64,000 nucleotides of DNA. Origin: Berkiella sp963829835. Lineage in GTDB: Bacteria; Pseudomonadota; Gammaproteobacteria; Berkiellales; Berkiellaceae. Of the stretch, positions 28,015 to 40,300 are shown piece by piece (within the stretch, counting starts at the first letter, position 1; every line of letters starts with the position of its first letter). The translations under genes and the position numbers were made by a program. Under the pieces are notes generated by a model. It did no database searches and was not told the origin of the DNA. It saw nothing but the letters and a program-made list of their open reading frames with translations. The stretch is taken from contig CAWHKC010000004.1 of assembly GCA_963829835.1 (NCBI GenBank), positions 1,736,001-1,800,000 of the forward strand. Direction: 5' to 3'.

Positions 28015-31000
28015 ATGAAAAACGTTGAAGAGCTGTCACAATCATTTACCTTAAACATAATCAACCATATTGAATACTTTGAATTTACGGTACAGAATGA
28101 ACATGACGGTCAGGATTACTTTGATAAATTAGCAAAAGATGCAGCTAAATATGACCTAGAAGATGTTTTTAAATGGGATCCAAAGAAATTAAAAATAAGC
28201 ATCAGTAAAAAGGATTTTATCCAATGGCGAAAAAAAGCATTATCAAAAGCTTCAGCTGGCCAAAAAGCTCTCTCTGCTACTAAAAGAAAGTTTTATCAAT
28301 GCGGAGATAATTTTTTTACTATACCATTAGAAAGAGACAGTGTTCTTAGTGTACTTCAACTTTTTCAAGCAGCATCTTATCGTAATGACTTGGGTAGACC
28401 GTTTGTTTACAATGAAAAATTTGAAATTATCGAAATTTCTTCAAAAGATTATGAAAACTTCTATAGGAAAGTTATATCTAAAAAAGCAAAGTGTACGAAA
28501 CTTAAAGAAAGGGAAATTAAAAAAGACGATCACAAAAAGTGTTACTTTATTGATCCGTTGCCTGGAGAATCAATAACGGAACTTTTGTATAAATTAAGAG
28601 GAATTCTTAAGTACGAACATGTCAAAACGACTATACTTGAAAAAAAGGAAGATCGAATTGAGATAAGTGAAGAGAATTATCCTCGTATTAAAGATATCCT
28701 TCGCAAAAGAAATTTACCTATAAAATTTGCTCATCTTCGAACGTTTGAGCTTGATAATGATATTTACTTTACTAAGCCAAGAAAGGACTGCGAAGAAAAA
28801 GTAGAAGATGTTTTTGAGTCTTTGAAATATCATTTTAATAAATCATATAATGCTCTCAATATCACTCCCTATTTGGATAAGGAAAATAATCGTGTTTGTC
28901 TCAAGAAAGAAGACTATGTAAAATGGCAAGATTGTCGGACTAACGGGAAAGCCCACGATCTACAGAGAATGTTGGAACGCAAGTATAATTATGATCCCAG
29001 CAAAGATCGCTGGATTACCAAGAAAGATAAACGTGAAACTATCAGAGGTATTAAAGATTCCTTTAGCAAATGTTGTAAGACGCTCAAACTTTCAGAAAAT
29101 ATTTTTGATATTAATATATCTGAAGAGCAAATTGAATTCACAGATGAAAATTACAAATTGTTTCGAAGTACTTATTTAAAACACAATGCAAAAAAATCGA
29201 AAGCCTTTGGTGTTCCATTAGTAAAAGATGAAAAAGAAAATGTGTACTATTGTAAAACCACGGAAATAAATTATAGCATTAATAAATCCTATAATACTTT
29301 GGCTGATTTATTAGGTATAAAGGTAAAGTTTTACAATAGAAATCATCGCACTGAACTCAGTGTTAAAGATTATGAGACGTTAATACAAAATCCTATTATT
29401 CACGAATCGTTGTTTGGCAGCGAGCAAGCTGAAGTAACCAATAAGGTTCCGCCGCGTGATGAAAGCAAATCGCGAGCACGAAAGACGAAGCTACAAGTTG
29501 AAAAGCCCCAAAAAGCTGAAAATACCAAAGGTGGTATTTCAGTGAAATATCTTGAAGATACTTTTCGTGTACCATTTGAACATAACTCTGAAACTAATGA
29601 AAAAGAGTCTAAAGCATTGCTATCAAAAGGACATATCATTCCGTTTAGTCCTCTGAAAAACATCCTTCTTGAAAATAGTACGCCAAGTGAGTTGAACACA
29701 CATATTAGAATTAATTCTCATGGCATTAATGGTGATGTTACTGTTTACCCCGGCGGCCAAAAAGATTTAAAGGCGTTGCTATCATCGAATAATGTTGTGT
29801 TTGTTAGAGCAGGAAGAAAAGAAGATGCTCTCATTCCCGCATTAAATCAACAAGAAAAAAGTGTTATTATTTTGTTAATGACGCGAGAAGAATATAATGA
29901 GATGGAAAAATCGCTTTCCTTTGATCCTTCATCAAGACTACCAGCAAATATAAAATTATGCATTATCGATTCATGCTCTGTAAAAAACCAACCCCAAGAC
30001 CAACCTGAGAGTTATTTAAGAGCTTCAAATATTAAACGTGTTATGGCTTTTGCAATCGCGCATGGATTTGATCTCAAAAATTTTGTTTTGATGGATGATA
30101 ATTCGACACAAATACAAATTGCTGAAAAAGTGGGGGCTGAAGCTTCCATTGATTCACTTTTTCAACTTTTTGAAAAATATAAAGCCAAAGGTACGGTTTG
30201 TGCAACACTCGGTAGTTTCGAACCGTTTAAGAATATTACGCACCCATTAGAGGCAGACCAAGTCGAAAATGTAGAAGAACGCTTAGGTTCTAAAATTATG
30301 TATGTAGATTATAATAGAATTAGACAAAAATTAAAGTCAGAAAGTAAGCAACTTCACGATATTTTATCACCATGTTCACTCTGGTGGGGTGAAGATTATT
30401 TTAACATGTTAGCAATGCTTTTATTATTAGAAAATGATAATCAAGCAGGCCTTTTAGGTGTGGTACCCTACAGCGTTGCCTGGCATACACGTAGTCACAC
30501 CCATCAAAACAAAGCAAAAAGGACTCCTCATTTTAAGCTTGGCAATATTTGGTTGAAAATAAGCAAGGATTTATTTGAAAAATTATCACCACATCAGCAA
30601 CAAGTTATCAAAACATTACAAAATCTCGTATTAAAAGCGATTGAAGAGCAAGAAGCAAAAGTACAAAAGTTCCATGAAACGCTTGGTAAGAATCAAATCG
30701 ATGAACCCGTGAATGAAATTGATGTCGATAATGCTGAATCAATTGATAATTCATCATTTCATAGGGGATATCAACGTGGAAAGGAAACTGCTAAATGCGG
30801 TCATCCCTTAGATATTGAAAAACTAAAAAGATCCCTTAATAATATTAAGGATCTGGATGTTGCTAAACGTGATGAATATATCAAAGGCTTTACAGAAGGT
30901 CATCAGACAACCTGGGAATCACTCACCCCTGAAACTAAAGCCTTTTGCAGAGGATATCGTGATGGCTTTTTAGCAGCAAAACGGGGATATACGGCAGATA

Positions 31001-31491
31001 AACTAAACTTAGATGATATCCCTACAATGTATCAAGAGCTCACGCCTATTTACTTACAAGGGTATGATAAGGGCAACAATGTTCAATGGAATACTTTCTC
31101 AGATCTTAAAAACGTTGGTGAAGTCGAGGATTTAGCTATTACCATGGGTATTGAACGTGCTAACTCAGGATTTGAAATCAATGAAGATAAGTTAAAAGAA
31201 ACGATAGCGTTGTTTGGATCAAATGCCTCTACTTTTGAAATCTTTTATAGGGAAGCGTTCACTTTTACTAGAGCTTCCTTATCTGAAGATCAAATTATCA
31301 TCAAGAAAGCAACTCAACTTGCCAAAGATTTAATTAAATCAGAGGAAAGTGAGATTGATGATGAAAAGCTAATTCATTCTTCAAGAATATACGGAAATCT
31401 TGCGAAGCTTTACAAGGATACGGTGATATATGAATTTAACAAGTATAGTGTAAATAAAGCAGCCGATAACTCTCGTAAGAAGCCATTTTAG
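28015..31491 (+). CDS. Giant repeat protein with glycosyltransferase-like core
   Basis: 1158 residues. Residues ~1-460 hold about six degenerate ~75-residue modules, each ending in a pattern like ISxxDYxxWR (KISISKKDFIQWR, EIIEISSKDYENF, RIEISEENYPRI, RVCLKKEDYVKW, QIEFTDENYKLF, RTELSVKDYETL). Residues ~570-830 resemble a GT-A glycosyltransferase: a strand-rich N-part, RVMAFAIAHGFDLKNFVLMDDN (~673-696; DD as the possible metal site) and WWGEDYFN (790-797). Residues ~915-1040 carry four GY-x-x-G motifs (FHRGYQRGK, YIKGFTEGH, FCRGYRDGF, YLQGYDKGN). The protein family is not recognised; the GT call is similarity of motifs only. Confidence 0.6.
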   Translation: MKNVEELSQSFTLNIINHIEYFEFTVQNEHDGQDYFDKLAKDAAKYDLEDVFKWDPKKLKISISKKDFIQWRKKALSKASAGQKALSATKRKFYQCGDNFFTIPLERDSVLSVLQLFQAASYRNDLGRPFVYNEKFEIIEISSKDYENFYRKVISKKAKCTKLKEREIKKDDHKKCYFIDPLPGESITELLYKLRGILKYEHVKTTILEKKEDRIEISEENYPRIKDILRKRNLPIKFAHLRTFELDNDIYFTKPRKDCEEKVEDVFESLKYHFNKSYNALNITPYLDKENNRVCLKKEDYVKWQDCRTNGKAHDLQRMLERKYNYDPSKDRWITKKDKRETIRGIKDSFSKCCKTLKLSENIFDINISEEQIEFTDENYKLFRSTYLKHNAKKSKAFGVPLVKDEKENVYYCKTTEINYSINKSYNTLADLLGIKVKFYNRNHRTELSVKDYETLIQNPIIHESLFGSEQAEVTNKVPPRDESKSRARKTKLQVEKPQKAENTKGGISVKYLEDTFRVPFEHNSETNEKESKALLSKGHIIPFSPLKNILLENSTPSELNTHIRINSHGINGDVTVYPGGQKDLKALLSSNNVVFVRAGRKEDALIPALNQQEKSVIILLMTREEYNEMEKSLSFDPSSRLPANIKLCIIDSCSVKNQPQDQPESYLRASNIKRVMAFAIAHGFDLKNFVLMDDNSTQIQIAEKVGAEASIDSLFQLFEKYKAKGTVCATLGSFEPFKNITHPLEADQVENVEERLGSKIMYVDYNRIRQKLKSESKQLHDILSPCSLWWGEDYFNMLAMLLLLENDNQAGLLGVVPYSVAWHTRSHTHQNKAKRTPHFKLGNIWLKISKDLFEKLSPHQQQVIKTLQNLVLKAIEEQEAKVQKFHETLGKNQIDEPVNEIDVDNAESIDNSSFHRGYQRGKETAKCGHPLDIEKLKRSLNNIKDLDVAKRDEYIKGFTEGHQTTWESLTPETKAFCRGYRDGFLAAKRGYTADKLNLDDIPTMYQELTPIYLQGYDKGNNVQWNTFSDLKNVGEVEDLAITMGIERANSGFEINEDKLKETIALFGSNASTFEIFYREAFTFTRASLSEDQIIIKKATQLAKDLIKSEESEIDDEKLIHSSRIYGNLAKLYKDTVIYEFNKYSVNKAADNSRKKPF

Positions 31492-31533
31492 TAATAGGTA
31501 CCAAAAAAATATTTGTAAAGTGCAGTTTTATTA

Positions 31534-32017
31534 TTAAACCGATGCCTTGTTTATAAACTCTCGCAAAGCCCCAGCCATATAGTCTTTAAACTGTTGTAAA
31601 TTTTCCATCCCTGGGCAAGTGCTGACGCGACTGAAATTTAAGGTAAAGATGATGGGTCTTATCTGTTCTGACATTAAAAATGCTTCTTGTAATTGATCCA
31701 TTGATGCATAATCTCTCCACATTTCAAGATAAGTATTAACTAAGGTAAGATAGCGCGGGTCTGATTTTTGTAAATTATGATGACGCATCGCGCTATTTAA
31801 CCAGGATCCCAAAGAAAAGAAGGTGAGAGTGATCATCGCATCTCCCCAATCATTGATGGTAATTTTGTCTTCGTCATTTATGAGAATATTATTATCTTGA
31901 AAATCGCCATACTTTGGACCAGGGCATATCTCGAATGGATTCAGGAGGAATAACAGGATGACCGAGTTTAGTTAAAGTTTTTTGGGCCCATTCAATCGCG
32001 AGTTGTTGCTGAGACAT
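31534..32017 (-). pseudogene. Frameshifted phosphotransferase (APH/choline-kinase-like)
   Basis: The first frame starts at the ATG at 32017 behind AAGGACAAG and breaks off after PWSKVWRFSR. A different frame then reads YGDFQDNNILINDEDK and ITINDWGDAMITL, the catalytic D-x(4)-N loop and DWGDA metal site of aminoglycoside-phosphotransferase-type kinases, and runs on to a stop at 31534. The shift falls near 31890-31915. The usual N-lobe is also missing, so the gene is decayed even without the shift. Confidence 0.7.
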
Positions 32018-32036
32018 ATCTTGTCCTTTGATAAAA

Positions 32037-32564
32037 TCAATTATTATAGTTTTGGAATAATTTATCAGTTTCTCCAGATAAAACATCGCCGATGATCTCA
32101 GGTTTATTGAAATTAGAACTCATCGTGAGTGCTTTGGAGTTAATATTTATTTGATGCCATCCTTTTTTAATAAGAGTGACTATTGAGGTGCCATACACTA
32201 CTCTTTGAAAATTAGTCCAAATAATTGCGCCTTGACACATTGGGCAAGGTTCAGCAGTCGTGATTAAAGTGAGCTTAGACCAATCGAGTGTATTGCCATA
32301 TTGTTTAACGCATTGATTGATAGCATCAATTTCTCCATGATAAATAGGATTGTCTTTACTATGGTTAATTCCTCGACAAAGTTCTTTGCCTGTTGTTGAA
32401 TCAACAATCATGGCGGCAAAAGGAAATTTGGGATTATGCTTTTGTGCATGAGATACTAAAGTTCTCATATATCCGTCATAGTCAAGAGAGTGATTATTAG
32501 CAAAGGTAAAATCAACTGGAAAAAGGGTGAGTAAAATAAGTAATAGAGACAGATAATTTTTCAT
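32037..32564 (-). CDS. Nucleoside deaminase with signal peptide
   Basis: 175 residues. The zinc deaminase core is complete: HGE (catalytic Glu, in YHGEIDAINQC) and PCPMC (in TTAEPCPMCQGAIIW). Unusually, the protein begins with a strong signal peptide (MKNYLSLLLILLTLFPVDFTFA), predicting a periplasmic or secreted enzyme. Members of this family (guanine/cytosine deaminase, TadA) are normally cytoplasmic. The substrate is not determinable. Confidence 0.8.
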   Translation of the reverse strand: MKNYLSLLLILLTLFPVDFTFANNHSLDYDGYMRTLVSHAQKHNPKFPFAAMIVDSTTGKELCRGINHSKDNPIYHGEIDAINQCVKQYGNTLDWSKLTLITTAEPCPMCQGAIIWTNFQRVVYGTSIVTLIKKGWHQININSKALTMSSNFNKPEIIGDVLSGETDKLFQNYNN

Positions 32565-32719
32565 GAATCACTTACTATTATTGTTTAAGATGGTTAATCA
32601 TATTACTGAATAAAATACTTATAGTCACCATGCCAAACCTTGAGATTTCTTGGGTTGTATTGTATCAATAGAACAGTAGAATAACTTACAAATTAACTAG
32701 TCCAACGGATGAACCTATC

Positions 32720-33259
32720 ATGTATTTAAAACAAGTATTTGAAAAGAAACTTGGCATACGTTTTTTTAAATCTGTACTGCTACTATGCGCCGCTTCTTTG
32801 CTTACTATCATTTTTGTCGGAAATGTTTTTCTTTATGATATTAATTTTGAGTATGTCAAACATATTATGTCAATGGATGATACTTTTCATCATCAAAAGC
32901 TAATGTTACGAGCAGTCAATAATCCCATTTATTATCATTTGGCTTATCTTGCTATTATAATACTAGAAGGGTTGGCAAGTTTATTTCTGTGGATTGGCGT
33001 TTATCAACTTTTTAAAAATATCACTCAATCTGCAAATCGTTTTAATCAAGCAAAATATTTCGGAATGATGGGATTGTTATTTACATTGGTTATTTTCATA
33101 TTTATATTTTTTGGCATTGCTGGAGAATGGTTTGCAAGTTGGCAATCTAATAAGTGGAATTCTAAGGGGGCTACAATGCCCTTTGTTTTGATCTTTGGAA
33201 TAATCTATTTAATTTTGAGTCAAGTTGAGATAGATGAAGAACGGACTGGATTAAGCTAA
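32720..33259 (+). CDS. DUF2165 membrane protein
   Basis: 179 residues, four hydrophobic segments. Family hallmarks: a loop with FEYVKHIMSMDDTF after the first helix, then RAVNNPIYYHLAY, and a GIAGEWFASWQS segment between helices 3 and 4. Small integral membrane family of unknown role. Followed after 18 bases by a quinone oxidoreductase gene. Confidence 0.75.
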   Translation: MYLKQVFEKKLGIRFFKSVLLLCAASLLTIIFVGNVFLYDINFEYVKHIMSMDDTFHHQKLMLRAVNNPIYYHLAYLAIIILEGLASLFLWIGVYQLFKNITQSANRFNQAKYFGMMGLLFTLVIFIFIFFGIAGEWFASWQSNKWNSKGATMPFVLIFGIIYLILSQVEIDEERTGLS

Positions 33260-33277
33260 TCAACATAAGGAAAGAGG

Positions 33278-34264
33278 ATGCATTATATTGAAGTCCAAAA
33301 GGCGGGGGACCCCAATGTGCTGCGCTTATCAACCATGGAGCAACCACAACCCAAGGCCAATGAAGTACTTATCCGCGTCATGGCAGCGGGTGTGAATCGT
33401 CCTGATGTTATGCAGCGCCAAGGTAAGTATCCGCCGCCACAAGATGCAAGCCCTATTTTAGGTTTAGAAGTGGCAGGTGAAATTGTTGCTCTTGGTCAAG
33501 CGGTTACGAATTTTAAAATAGGTGACAAGGTTTGTGCTTTGACCAATGGTGGCGGCTATGCTGAATACTGTGTAGTCCCTGCGTTACAGTGTTTGCCCTG
33601 GCCAAAAAATTATAATGCTATTCAAGCAGCAGCGTTGCCTGAAAACTATTTCACCGTATGGGCTAATGTATTTCAAATGGGACATCTTGAAAAAGGTGAA
33701 TCTTTGCTCGTTCATGGTGGTTCTAGTGGGATTGGTATCACTACAATCAAGCTTGCTACACAATGGGGTTGTACAGTGTATACAACTGCAGGTAATCAGC
33801 AAAAGTGTGAGGCATGTTTAAAATTTGGCGCAAAACAAGCTATCAATTATCATAATGAAGATTTTGCAGAAAAGATCCGCGACTACACTGCCGGCAAGGG
33901 CGTTAATGTTATATTGGATATGGTTGGTGCACCATACTTTATCCCTAATTTACGCAGTTTAGCGATGGATGGCAGATTAATTGAAATTGCTACCATGCAA
34001 GGCAATATGGTTAATGATTTTGATATACGCATTGTTATGGCAAAGCGATTAATGATTACAGGATCGGGGATGCGAGTGCGCACCCTACAAGAAAAAGGCG
34101 CGATTGCCAAAGATTTACTGGAAAAGGTATGGCCAATATTAGATGCAGGAAACGCGAGCCCTGAAATTTATCAAGTGTTTCCCCTTGCGGATGCAGCCAA
34201 TGCGCATGCCTTGATGGAAAGCAGTGCGCATATTGGTAAAATTATTCTTAAAGTTGCTGATTAG
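33278..34264 (+). CDS. NAD(P)H-quinone oxidoreductase (zinc-independent MDR)
   Basis: 328 residues, full length for the quinone oxidoreductase/PIG3 branch. It has a GroES-like N-domain with NRPDVMQRQGKYPPP and GLEVAGEIVALG, and a Rossmann domain with the nucleotide loop VHGGSSGIGITTIKLA (~145-160). No zinc-site cysteine pattern is seen. It reduces quinones or enones with NADPH. Start ATG behind AAGGAAAGAGG. Confidence 0.9.
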   Translation: MHYIEVQKAGDPNVLRLSTMEQPQPKANEVLIRVMAAGVNRPDVMQRQGKYPPPQDASPILGLEVAGEIVALGQAVTNFKIGDKVCALTNGGGYAEYCVVPALQCLPWPKNYNAIQAAALPENYFTVWANVFQMGHLEKGESLLVHGGSSGIGITTIKLATQWGCTVYTTAGNQQKCEACLKFGAKQAINYHNEDFAEKIRDYTAGKGVNVILDMVGAPYFIPNLRSLAMDGRLIEIATMQGNMVNDFDIRIVMAKRLMITGSGMRVRTLQEKGAIAKDLLEKVWPILDAGNASPEIYQVFPLADAANAHALMESSAHIGKIILKVAD

Positions 34265-34365
34265 TCAGGGCCAATATTCCCGCCAGTTCATTTTGAAAAG
34301 CTCGAAACTTTCTTTCAATACACTTTGTCTTAAGTTTAATCAACCTGTTTAAAGGTTAAAATAAA

Positions 34366-37300
34366 GTGTATATCCCCGATTATCTTTACTTTGAACCTAA
34401 ACGTTTAGCTGAAAAGCTCACCACACAATTTACTGGAAAGTTAGATGTGCCCCACGCCATTGCAGGTGATCCACGTTGTTGGCGAAAAGAAGATATAACG
34501 GGGATAACACAAAAAAAGACGATTATATTAAGCGACTATCGATTAACACAAACTGATGAAAATAAAGCCGAGCAACTCAAAGAATCCATCAAAAAATTAT
34601 TGAAAGAAGGATTTAGTGTTTACTTATGGCAAGAAAACGGTCCGCTTGAATTAACACAAGATAATATTGGTTTGCTATTGGTTCCTTCGGTAAGGAAAGA
34701 CTGCACGCCATTACATGTTAAAGATATCGCAAAAGCCATGGCAACAAAAAAAGTACCTCCAGAAGGTTTGGAAGTAATGGATATTGATGACATTGATCAT
34801 CTTGAGAAGGAAATTCAAGAGAGTAAAACACTTCCTAAACCTCAAAAAACCATCGATATTTTAGATGTTATTCGTTCAGGATTTACTTTAACAGATATAA
34901 AAAAAATATATCTCGATAGACCAATAATAGCAAGTCGATCGCTTGACACTAAAGAAAATGAAGAAGTCAAAAAATGGATTCTAAAGTTTCAACCAACATT
35001 ACCTATTAGTAATCATAAATTTTATATTCAATCGCAAGAAGATGCTGATGAGTTTCTTGCAAAAGTCAAAGAAGATGAAGTTAAGCATTTGGAATTAACC
35101 TATAATCAATTACCGTTACCATTGGATCCCTTTTTGCAAAAAACTAAAAAGGTGGAATATCTTAAAATCAATTCAATAGAACACTTAATGGCTATTCTTG
35201 ATTCTGGAATTACTTTGCCACAAGTTCAAACCTTAGACTTGAGCATGATTCAATTTTTTGATGTGCATAACGAAGAATTCTTCCTAGATTTCCTCAAATT
35301 AATGCCACAATTGACCAAAGCCATCTTGCCTGAATCATTCAAAAATAAATTGTTTGTATTAAGAACACCAAATCTGTCATTCGCTCCCCAAGTATCTCTA
35401 GAATCCTCTAGTCACATCATTGAAATAGAAAATGAAGATGATCTAGATGCGGTTAAAGAAACATTAGCAGTGTCAAAAGGCTACGAAAAAGTAGGTTTTG
35501 ACATTCATTATCCTATTAATGCAAATCAATTGATGGATTTGATTAAACAGGTTGAGAATCTTCAAACGCTCAGTTTGACGGCAGGTGTATCTGAAGGAAC
35601 ATTGCCTCTTGAGAGTGTGAAAACGCTTCATATTATAGCCCTGATGTTATCAGGAGAAATTCCAAAAGAAATAGAAGAAGCGTTATTATTCGCATCTCCC
35701 AATATTGAAGCCTTATTAATTTCTGATGCCAAAGGTGCTGACGTTTTAAAAAAATATACTTTTAAAAACTTAAATCATTTACATTTTATTCATGATTATA
35801 AGATTGGGGATTTTAGCCAATTATCTGAGCTAATTCCACATTTTGCTCCAAATATCAATCGTTTACAACTCATTTTCTCCAGTAGCCCAACACGTGAAAA
35901 TCGCGAACAATATAGTCCAGATGCATTAAAATTGTCGAATCTTAAATCAATAAACCTATTGAATCAGAACGTAGACTATGAATCGAACTATGAATTGGTT
36001 ATTGACTTACATCATTTTATTGCAAGATCCTGTGATAATGTAGATGAGCTAAGTCTATTAAAAGCGCCATTTGTCTTTGAACCTAATAGTCAAATTAGAT
36101 CCATTTCAATAGAGGAAGTATATAAAGGGGCATCTTTATATCATCTATTAGGTATTATGCCAAATTTGGAATCACTCAATATTCAAAAAATGCAGGATCC
36201 TTATAACAGATTTAGTGAACCGGATTTGGATGTTACCCAAGGAAAGATTCCACTACCAGAAAAATTAAAACTCAAACATTTACTACTTCCCAATAACACT
36301 TATCCCAATGCGGATTTTTTGTTCCAGATCATTTCACGCTCATCTAACTTAACTACTTTATCTATTCCAGGTTTTAATTGCAGCAAAGAGCTGTTATTCA
36401 CGTTAGAGCAAAATAATGTAAAACTTCCCAATCTAAAAAATGTAAGTTTTAATGGCAGCAATTTAACCATTGAAGATTATGTTCGATTAAGAAAAATTGC
36501 CCCAAATTTGGAGTTTATTGACATCACGGGAACCCCTGCAAGTCAATACGCCCAAGAGCTAAAAAAAGATCCAAGCATTCAAATTGTTATAGATAATTAT
36601 GGTCAAACTCAAACCGCCACATCGGGTGTGACTAATAACCAACATGAATCATCCCATGGCATAGATACTGATACAAGCCTCAATGAATATCACTTTAAAG
36701 TGAATCGTGTTTTTTCCAATATTCATGGCGGCCTCCCCCCACCCGTCAACTATTATCGAAACAGTATATTTCATAAAGTGGAATATAGTGACGATAAAAG
36801 ACAACCGTTTAAGTTAACTAATGATGAAGACACGTCTTTAAGACCATTTCAAGATTATGTTTATGGTGCTGACGGTTTAGATAAACTCTTACAAGAAGCA
36901 AAGCAAAAGCAAACTAATACCCTGCTTGGACAGCATCAGATGATGTTAACCAATACCTTTCAAGCTTTACCCTCACTCTCTCCTAATGAAGTATTGCGCG
37001 CTATCGACGTTCAAGGACTAAATAAAGGAGATATTGAAATACAATATTCTGACCGTGATAACCTCTATTCTATTCGAAAAAAGTCAGCTGGACAAAGTTT
37101 AGTCAGTATTAATTTTCTTATTGATGTTCCTGCTGCCTCACCTGCTGTTGATAATCGAGAATTAGTTCAATTTTATCAATACATTTATGGATTTGGCCAA
37201 GGTGCTTTAAGTAATGATGATTTGGAAACTATCAAGCATGAAGAACTATTAAACAAAATGTATGAGCAAAGAGTAGGAAGATGTGAACAAAGGGCATTAG

Positions 37301-40300
37301 TATTTAAAAAATTAGCGGAAAAGAAGTTTCCCAATATACCCGTTCGGGTCATTACTAATGATTGTCATGCTTATGTTGAAGTTATGCAAAATGGGCATTG
37401 GCTGCAATGGGATTTAGGAGGCTATCCATCGCATTTGGAAGTGGTCGAGCCCGCGAAATATCAAAAATCAACCGAAAAATCAGCTGTGCCAATGTTAAAA
37501 TTAATAGAAAAAGAGCCTATAAAACTTACTCAAGAAATGCTGGATAAAAGATATGTTACGTGGGAGCCATTAAAATTAGAAGATACTTCACCAGATAGTG
37601 TCGCGCTTCGTGCCATTTCTGCAGTTGATATTGATGCAAAGGATGGGGCCTTGTATGGCCAAAATGTCATGATCCAATGCGAAACTGATGACGATGCGAA
37701 TAAGATGTGTTTGAACTTGCAATATTTGTGTAAGCATACCAAACGTCCCTATTATGTGATAAATCATCCTGATGATATTGTTTGTGCCAGCAAATGGTTA
37801 AAAAGGGAAAAGGATAATACAGGTAAAAGTATGAAGGGCCCAGGGGGGGCACTTTATGATTTCCTAACGCATGATTATAAGGATCATGAAAATCCTGTTT
37901 TGATTGTGAATTGGAATAATTTTAGTGCTGATGACAAAGTAAGATTCAATTCAATCATTGCAGACATCCGTTTAGCAGATAACACACCATTACCTAAGAA
38001 AATGGTGGTGGCAGGGCCTGATAACATAAGAAGTCCAAAAGCCTATAAAGGGAGTGACTATTATTCCAGACAAACGATTAAATTACCACTTCCTGCAGGT
38101 CAAACCATAGTAGCGAGTCGATATCAAGTCGTTGTCCCTGAAAAGGCTAAAGAAGGAGAAGCAATAGATATTGAACATTATGATATAAAACATCTTGATG
38201 AAATGTATCTTGGACATTGGACAATAGAAGCAGGTAAAGTGCGTTATGTTGAAGGGCCTTTAGTACGAGCGCTAAGAGAAGGAAAACAACTTCATTTGCA
38301 TAATGCGCCATGGAGTGATGCAAATTTTCAGCGATATTGGCATGAGCTTAAAGTTCGTGGCAGTGTACAGATACCAGGCGAAGCGATTAATATACCGCCA
38401 ACTTTTTGGCAATCTGTAACCCAAAGTAATGGGTATGATTGGGATAAGCTTTTACAAGATGTGCGTTTTCTGGACAAACCTGAGTTGCTACCCAAGCCGC
38501 TTTGCATTAATTCAAGTAATTTTAACCAATTTATTGACCATTTTAAGATTATTGATGGAAAGCCATTTGCAACCAAAAGTCTTTTTGCGAATTTTGAAAA
38601 CCAATCAGTTAATTGTGTCATTAACTCAGCCTTAAATACAGGCGAGTGGCATCAACTGCTCAAAGAAGCTCAAAAGTATCATGTGAAATTGAATATTGCT
38701 ATACCGCAAGGGGTTAAATTACCGCAAACCCTCCAATCATTGATAAACCCTCCACCTTTAATTGATTCTTTTAAACCTTCACACTTGGTTGAATTATATG
38801 AAACCACGGATACGAGTTTTACGGTAGAGAAGATCAAAAAAATCTATGCGAATGATAAGCCACTGGTGATCGATATTAGTGAATGTGAAATCGATGATGT
38901 TTTTTGTCGTACTACTTCAACAATCATGGGTGATGATTTAATCTTTGGACAAAAGTATAGCCAAATTTGGGAAGCCTTAAAGAACAAACGAACCGTCGTG
39001 TTAAAAGGTCATTTTAATCCTGATTTAATGAGTGCTTGTGCATCACTTGCATTAGAAGGACACCTTAATATCAATGGCAAGCCCGAATCAGTAGAGGGTA
39101 AATTAATTTTAATCAGTGATATGCCTTTTGTCGGGTTGAAAAGTGAGAAAGAAAATCCAACACTCAAAGAAAAGTTGGATTGGATTTTTAATAATATTGC
39201 CTATTCCTCAGAAAGCAAAGAAATGATGGAAGATATAAAAAAACACCCTTGGCCACCCAATATATCACTTTCTCATATGAGAGCTTCAGTCTTACATTAT
39301 TTAAATGCTTATCCGCCATCGTTTGATTATTTAGCAGGGATAGTCAAAATACCTAAAACAAATCCTAGTGCAGGTTATTTTGATTTAAATGATGAAAATG
39401 TTGATGAAGTGTGTCGCTTATTTGTTAATAAACGATTAAACCAGTTAAAAGAACTTTGGTTATATGGGCAATGTGCTTTTGTTGGTGGCAAAACAGGTGT
39501 TGGTAAAAGTACCTTCATGAAACGCTATTTAACTGAAGAAAATGGTTTCCATTTATATCATGAATTGCAAGGATTAAGAGAATATGCAAAAGACAAAACC
39601 AAAGGAGTGCGTAAAGTATTGTTTTTTGATGAAGCCAATTTGGGTGATTTGGACTTTACGATGTTTTATGGACTATACGAAATCCCACCCTTTATACTTT
39701 ACGAGGGTGAAATCATTGAGCTAACAGAAGATCACCTCGTGGTGTTTGCAGGCAACCCCATGAGCTATGGTGGTGAGCGGCACCTACCTTACTTTATTGC
39801 TGAAAATGTCAGTGCCACCACTTTTGATATTATTCCCGCTGAATATATTTATCGTGATATGTTGCTTCCCATATTTAAGGCAGCTAAGATATCAAAAGAT
39901 AAATCGGTTGAATATAGCCAATGTATATTAGCGGTATACCAATATATCTGTTCATTATCTGAAGATGAAATATTAATCACGCCAAGAGAACTAAAAGAAA
40001 TGGCACTTATGATTAGTGCTTCAAAAACACCTGATGCTGATATGCATTGGGTTATTCATGAGCTTGCCAAACAATGTTTGGGTAATAAAAATAAAGAAAA
40101 ATTTACCTCTTGGTTTAAAACGAGATATCCTGGAGCTTCACTTGAACCACCAAAAGTTGATGTGCCGCCATCTCTTAGTTTGAATAAACCTTTTATTCTC
40201 ACAGATTCTAAAAAACCTATTTTTGATATGCTAACGCGAATGCTGCACGTGAGAGCGTTGGCTATTCAATCCAACAATAAGGATCTACAATTAACAGGTT

